Source: Campylobacterales bacterium (GTDB lineage: Bacteria > Campylobacterota > Campylobacteria > Campylobacterales > QNZT01). From it: 17,837 bases of DNA. A program made the position numbers and the translations under genes. The stretch is taken from positions 1 to 17,837 of the forward strand of contig JALUNR010000250.1 in NCBI GenBank assembly GCA_027055005.1, in the 5' to 3' direction. This document shows positions 14,264-17,837 of the stretch, in pieces; within the stretch, counting starts at the first letter, position 1; every line of letters begins with the position of its first letter. The notes below the pieces were generated by a model that worked only from the letters and a program-made list of their open reading frames with translations, searched no databases and was not told the origin of the DNA.

Positions 14264-14973
14264 AAATAAAAATTTGGAAACAAATAAAAGAGGATTTATT
14301 AACTCCATGGAGAAATGACCCAGCTATAAACTCTAAAACAGAACTTTTTACAAACTATCCAGGAGTTTGGGCTATTATTCATTATAGGATTGCTCATAAA
14401 CTTTACAAAAATGGCTGGGTAAGATTATCCAGATTTTTGATGGGATTAACTCAATTTATCACAAATGTAGATATCCATCCAGGAGCAACTATCGGAAGAA
14501 GAGTATTTATAGATCATGCCTTTGGAGTTGTTATAGGAGAAACTGCTGTCATAGAAGATGATGTACTTATATATCAAGGTGTAACATTGGGTGGAGTAAA
14601 TCTTGACAAAGGTATAAAAAGACATCCTACTGTAAAAAAGGGAGCAGTTATAGGTGGTGGTTCAAAAGTTTTAGGTAACATTACTATTGGTGAAAACTCA
14701 AGAATAGGTGCAAATTCAGTTGTAGTAAAAGATGTACCTAGTGAATCAACAGCAGTCGGAATACCAGCAAGAATAGTAACCAAAGGCAAAGACAAATCCC
14801 AACTAAGCCACAATAAATTACCAGATATAAACCAACAATTATTTATATATCTTACAAAAAGATTAGAAACTCTTGAAAAAGCGATAATAACACATACTGA
14901 AAAAGAGCTTCCTAAAAAAGATGACGAATTAGAAAAAGTTTATCAAGAGTTCATCAAATCTATTAAAAATTAA
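14260..14973 (+). CDS. cysE: Serine O-acetyltransferase
   Basis: 237 residues. It transfers acetyl from acetyl-CoA to L-serine, giving O-acetylserine for cysteine synthesis. A short helical N-terminal domain (to about 65; GVWAIIHYRIAHKLYKNGW) leads into the left-handed beta-helix of hexapeptide repeats: DIHPGATIGRRVFIDHAFGV from 71, then VIGETAVIEDDVLIYQGVTL, KRHPTVKKGAVIGGGSKVLG and ITIGENSRIGANSVVVKDVP. D71-H73 and H122 match the catalytic area of the family. After VGIPARIV (about 165-172) a charged helical tail of about 65 residues follows; the short C-terminal peptide with terminal Ile that binds cysteine synthase in enterobacteria is not obvious. It is translationally coupled to speA. 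Its stop overlaps that of the convergent ATPase gene by 4 bases. Confidence 0.95.
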   Translation: MKIKIWKQIKEDLLTPWRNDPAINSKTELFTNYPGVWAIIHYRIAHKLYKNGWVRLSRFLMGLTQFITNVDIHPGATIGRRVFIDHAFGVVIGETAVIEDDVLIYQGVTLGGVNLDKGIKRHPTVKKGAVIGGGSKVLGNITIGENSRIGANSVVVKDVPSESTAVGIPARIVTKGKDKSQLSHNKLPDINQQLFIYLTKRLETLEKAIITHTEKELPKKDDELEKVYQEFIKSIKN

Positions 14974-16040
14974 AATTTTAGTGCAAATTCCCAAAACGGT
15001 ATCGCCTCACAAATAACACCAAAGTTTTCATAACTAAAAGATGGTTCTAATGTTATCAAAGTTATCTTTTTTAAACTCAATCTTTTTGCATGTATTACCA
15101 TAAGATTTAGTTTATTTTTTAGCATACCATCTGGTAAAAATGGAACTATTGAAATAGCTTGTTCTTGCAAAGGAAGAACTATATCAAAGTTGTCACTATA
15201 AAAAATCTCTTTATCTCTTTTTAAAAGTTCTAAAAAGACTATACTCTCAAGCCTTTTAATAAAATCTTTTTCATAACTCAAAACTCCTCTCAATGCAAAA
15301 TCTACCAAAAAAACTTTTTTTGAGTGAGAGTTTTTTTCATATTTTGAAACTAAAAAAAGTAAAAATTCATCTTGAAATTTTTTTATTATTTCATAAAATC
15401 TATCTTTTGAAATTTTTATTTTTTCTTTTATGAGTTTAAAAAGCCCCAAAACAGAGATAAAACTACCTTGTTTAAGTGCTAAAGTTTTCAACACAAAAAA
15501 CTCTACCTCATCAGTAACAATACTATTTAACAAAAGCCTATATCTATGCTCATATTCATCTTTATTGCCAAGTGCTACAAAAGGATAACTCCCTTTTAAA
15601 GTAAAATTATTAAAAGAGATCTGTTCACTTACAAACTTTTTTTCAAACAACATAAACTCTTCAAAATCAAGTGGATAGAGTATTTTAGTATTAAATCCAT
15701 CTAATTTTATATTTTTTGTACTAACAAGGATAACTTTTAAAACATTGGGTGGAGTAAAACTAAAATCAAAGTTATCCAAAACTAAAGTTGTTATCTTTTT
15801 TGCATCTATAAAATATTCAAGTTTTTCTTTGCTAATACCACTAACTCTAAAATCACTAAAATCTATATACAAATAACTTCCATATGATTCATTTGATAAA
15901 TAATCAAATACTAAAAAACTCTTTCCACTCTGTTTTGCTCCACAAAGGATTATCTTGTCATCTTCATACAAAGATAACTTTCTCTTAAAAAGACTAAGTT
16001 TTTTAAACTCCCTTTCATACAAAAGTTCTAAAAGTTGCAA
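14970..16040 (-). CDS. P-loop ATPase of unknown function (AAA-like, Campylobacterota)
   Basis: 356 residues. Walker A is GAKQSGKS (34-41) and Walker B is TTLVLDNFD (D89). An AAA-type core would extend to about 150, with STKNIKL at a sensor-1-like position and YPLDFEEFMLFEK resembling the DUF4143/AAA_14 ATPases. The C-terminal half holds a helical, winged-helix-like part (GSFISVLGLFKLIKEKIKIS, DRFYEIIKKF) and a nuclease-like alpha/beta stretch (IFYSDNFDIVLPLQEQAISI, LITLEPSF). The catalytic acids of that second part are not all evident, so it may be structural. No signal peptide or membrane helix is present. The start is TTG, overlapping the dxr end by 13 bases, so it is read with cdsA-dxr. 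The family is hypothetical and I cannot assign a process. Confidence 0.8.
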   Translation of the reverse strand: MQLLELLYEREFKKLSLFKRKLSLYEDDKIILCGAKQSGKSFLVFDYLSNESYGSYLYIDFSDFRVSGISKEKLEYFIDAKKITTLVLDNFDFSFTPPNVLKVILVSTKNIKLDGFNTKILYPLDFEEFMLFEKKFVSEQISFNNFTLKGSYPFVALGNKDEYEHRYRLLLNSIVTDEVEFFVLKTLALKQGSFISVLGLFKLIKEKIKISKDRFYEIIKKFQDEFLLFLVSKYEKNSHSKKVFLVDFALRGVLSYEKDFIKRLESIVFLELLKRDKEIFYSDNFDIVLPLQEQAISIVPFLPDGMLKNKLNLMVIHAKRLSLKKITLITLEPSFSYENFGVICEAIPFWEFALKF

Positions 16041-17095
16041 AACTCTCTCACTTCACAATCTATCTCAAAAAGTTCCTCTATACTTGAAGCTCTATAACTT
16101 TCAAACTTTTTTACAGCTTTTAAAATACTTTTTGATATATCCAAAAAACTTTTTTTACCGCTAAAAAACTGTTCTATTGCTATTTCATTTGAAGCATTTA
16201 CTATCACTCCAAGATATGGAGAGTTTAAAAGTTTATCTTTTATAGCCCAAATAGGATATCTATCTTCTTCTATTTTTCTAAACTCTAAACTTTCAACTTT
16301 AAGTAAATCGATAGGCTTTAAAACTTCATCTTCAACTTTTTCTAAAATAGCATAAGAGATTGGAAGTTTCATATCAACTCCAGCAATATGTGCAGTTGAA
16401 CTACCATCTTTAAAATTTACAAGAGCATGGATTATTGACTTTGTTTCTATTATTGCATCGATCTCCCTTGTACCAAAGAGCCACCTAGCTTCTAAAAGTT
16501 CAAAAAGTTTATTTACCATAGTTGCACTATCTATTGTTATTTTTTTTCCCATAGACCAGTTTGGGTGATTTAAAGCTTCTTTTACTGTTACACTCTCTAG
16601 TTTTTTTAGAGGAAAATCACGGAAACTCCCTCCACTTGCCGTTATAGTCATAGAACTTATATCTCTACCACTTAAAAGATACCAAAGACCAAAATGCTCA
16701 CTATCTATGGGGGTTATATTGGAAGTGTCTAAAAATTCTCCAGCTACAACCAAAGACTCTTTGTTTGCTAAAGCTAACTTTTTCCCTAGTCTTAAAGTCT
16801 CTATTGTAGGTCTAAGTCCTGCAAATCCAACTAGTGAATTTACCACTAAGTTTGAGTTAGATTTATTTAAAACTTCTAATATCCCATCTTGCCCATAGTA
16901 AACATTTTTATGCTTAACATCTTTTGCATCGACCTCTCTTTGTACTACAACATACTTAGGAGAAAACTCTTCAATCTGTTTATTTAAAAGAGCGATATTT
17001 TTCCCAGCGGTTAAAACTTCCACTTTTATATTATGTTTTTTGGCTACTTTTAGAGTATTTACCCCTATACTTCCCGTACTTCCTAAAAGTATCAA
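16028..17095 (-). CDS. dxr: 1-deoxy-D-xylulose-5-phosphate reductoisomerase
   Basis: 355-residue enzyme of the non-mevalonate (MEP) isoprenoid pathway; it rearranges and reduces DXP to MEP with NADPH. The NADPH loop GSTGSIG is at 5-11 and LANKESLV at 109-116. PIDSEH (D131, E133) supplies metal ligands. TASGGSFRDFP (about 152-162), NHPNWSMGKKITIDSATMVN (176-195) and KLFELLEA complete the active site. It is about 40 residues shorter than the E. coli enzyme, mostly by loop trimming, and all catalytic residues are present. The start is TTG (17093-17095), supported by AAGAGG six bases upstream and by the family start ILLGSTG. It overlaps the cdsA stop (TTGA). It lies between cdsA and a P-loop ATPase gene in one operon; cdsA-dxr adjacency is frequent in bacteria. 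Confidence 0.95.
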   Translation of the reverse strand: MILLGSTGSIGVNTLKVAKKHNIKVEVLTAGKNIALLNKQIEEFSPKYVVVQREVDAKDVKHKNVYYGQDGILEVLNKSNSNLVVNSLVGFAGLRPTIETLRLGKKLALANKESLVVAGEFLDTSNITPIDSEHFGLWYLLSGRDISSMTITASGGSFRDFPLKKLESVTVKEALNHPNWSMGKKITIDSATMVNKLFELLEARWLFGTREIDAIIETKSIIHALVNFKDGSSTAHIAGVDMKLPISYAILEKVEDEVLKPIDLLKVESLEFRKIEEDRYPIWAIKDKLLNSPYLGVIVNASNEIAIEQFFSGKKSFLDISKSILKAVKKFESYRASSIEELFEIDCEVREFCNF

Positions 17096-17837
17096 GCTAA
17101 ACCTCTTAAAAGTACAACCATCAAAACCCCACCAAACATAAAGCCATCAACCCTATCTAAAACTCCTCCATGACCTGGTAACACTGAACCACTATCTTTA
17201 ACTCCAACACTTCTTTTTAAAAAGCTCTCATAAAGATCTCCATAAACTGAAGAAAGAGATACTAAAGCAGAGATAAAAAATGCCAAAGCAAAACTTACAA
17301 AACTACTTCCATACCAAGCACCAAAAATAGAAGCGATAACAACTCCTCCGATAACTCCCTCCCAAGTTTTTTTAGGAGATATAGAGTTAAACTTAGTCTT
17401 TCCGATAGCTTTTCCAGTAAAATAAGCTCCTGTGTCAGTGAGTGCTACAACAATAGTAAGCCAAATAAGAGCTTCAATACCAAAGCCTTTATACAAAGCC
17501 AATAAAAACAAAAATGAAGTAGTAGGATACAAAAGTGGATAGAAATCTTTCACTTCAACTTTCCCCTGATACAACATATAAGAAACAGCAACTATCAAAG
17601 CAACAAATATCAAATCATCTGGATTTGGATACAAAAATGCTATCAACCACAAAATAATAGCATAAAAGTAAAGCTTATTATCCTCCACTTTATAAAGCTT
17701 CATAGCCTCATAAAAAGCAAACATAAAAGCTACACCCAAAAACACCCAAGTTAGAAAAAAGCTATCTATCCAAGCTACAATCGTAACAACAGCTATCAAA
17801 ACCCCACCAGTTATAAATCTCTCTTTGTCTATGTTCA
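17092..17837 (-). CDS. cdsA: Phosphatidate cytidylyltransferase (5' end cut by one base)
   Basis: Integral membrane enzyme making CDP-diacylglycerol from phosphatidate and CTP, feeding phospholipid synthesis. The reading frame is open to the right edge: TG followed by N-I-D-K-E-R-F-I-T-G-G. The two bases TG at 17836-17837 are in phase and would be the end of an ATG whose A is the next base outside, giving a 248-residue protein. A later in-frame TTG (17797-17799) is internal. Several hydrophobic helices cover the N-terminal 150 residues. The C-terminal signature LKRSVGVKDSGSVLPGHGG followed by VLDRVDG is the CDP-alcohol cytidylyltransferase motif, with KD, HGG and DRxD all present. It precedes dxr and overlaps it. 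Confidence 0.95.
   Translation of the reverse strand, partial: NIDKERFITGGVLIAVVTIVAWIDSFFLTWVFLGVAFMFAFYEAMKLYKVEDNKLYFYAIILWLIAFLYPNPDDLIFVALIVAVSYMLYQGKVEVKDFYPLLYPTTSFLFLLALYKGFGIEALIWLTIVVALTDTGAYFTGKAIGKTKFNSISPKKTWEGVIGGVVIASIFGAWYGSSFVSFALAFFISALVSLSSVYGDLYESFLKRSVGVKDSGSVLPGHGGVLDRVDGFMFGGVLMVVLLRGLA

Noticed and set aside
1..17837. CRISPR arrays, tRNA, rRNA or riboswitches
   Set aside because: No regularly spaced repeats, no cloverleaf with a CCA end and no recognisable riboswitch core were seen. Intergenic gaps are mostly under 100 bases.

Overview
The window is AT-rich, densely packed bacterial chromosome. Gene content and protein style (short SpeA, PEB4-like SurA-family isomerase, CmeABC-type efflux operon, an HNH-fused MutS, cdsA-dxr order) point to Campylobacterota, most likely the Arcobacter group (Arcobacteraceae). 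This placement comes from protein features alone; there is no rRNA or tRNA gene in the window to confirm it.

Layout. (1) 1-3418, minus strand: a TetR regulator, TolC-like outer-membrane protein, HlyD-like adaptor and RND pump (cut by the window edge) form one operon, each junction overlapping by 4 bases or separated by 3. It is read from a perfect TTGACA-17-TATAAT promoter whose start overlaps an 18-bp palindrome, the likely TetR operator. (2) 3431-8950, minus strand: a second tight operon of a periplasmic peptidyl-prolyl isomerase, thymidylate kinase (tmk), histidyl-tRNA synthetase (hisS) and a MutS7-type mismatch protein carrying its own C-terminal HNH nuclease domain. (3) 9041-9940: a Cache/PDC-like sensor protein with four membrane segments. 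(4) 10005-10890: two tandem small heat-shock proteins, followed by a hairpin terminator and preceded by a short hairpin that could mask the ribosome-binding site. (5) 10961-11821: a small accessory island. An antitoxin gene and a broken RelE/ParE-type toxin gene lie between two direct copies of the 3' end of a Crp/Fnr-family regulator gene. (6) 11714-12343: that regulator, divergent from speA (arginine decarboxylase), which overlaps cysE (serine acetyltransferase). (7) 14970-17837, minus strand: an uncharacterised P-loop ATPase, dxr (isoprenoid synthesis) and cdsA (phospholipid synthesis), overlapping one another. cdsA runs off the right edge, apparently by a single base.

Most of the window is housekeeping. 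The parts worth a second look are the MutS7-HNH protein (recognition, ATPase and nuclease in one chain) co-transcribed with essential genes, and the toxin-antitoxin cassette that appears to have entered at the 3' end of a regulator gene and rebuilt that end. The latter has left a frameshifted fossil of the old end and an antitoxin whose toxin has been disabled. No CRISPR array, tRNA, rRNA, transposase or integrase was seen.
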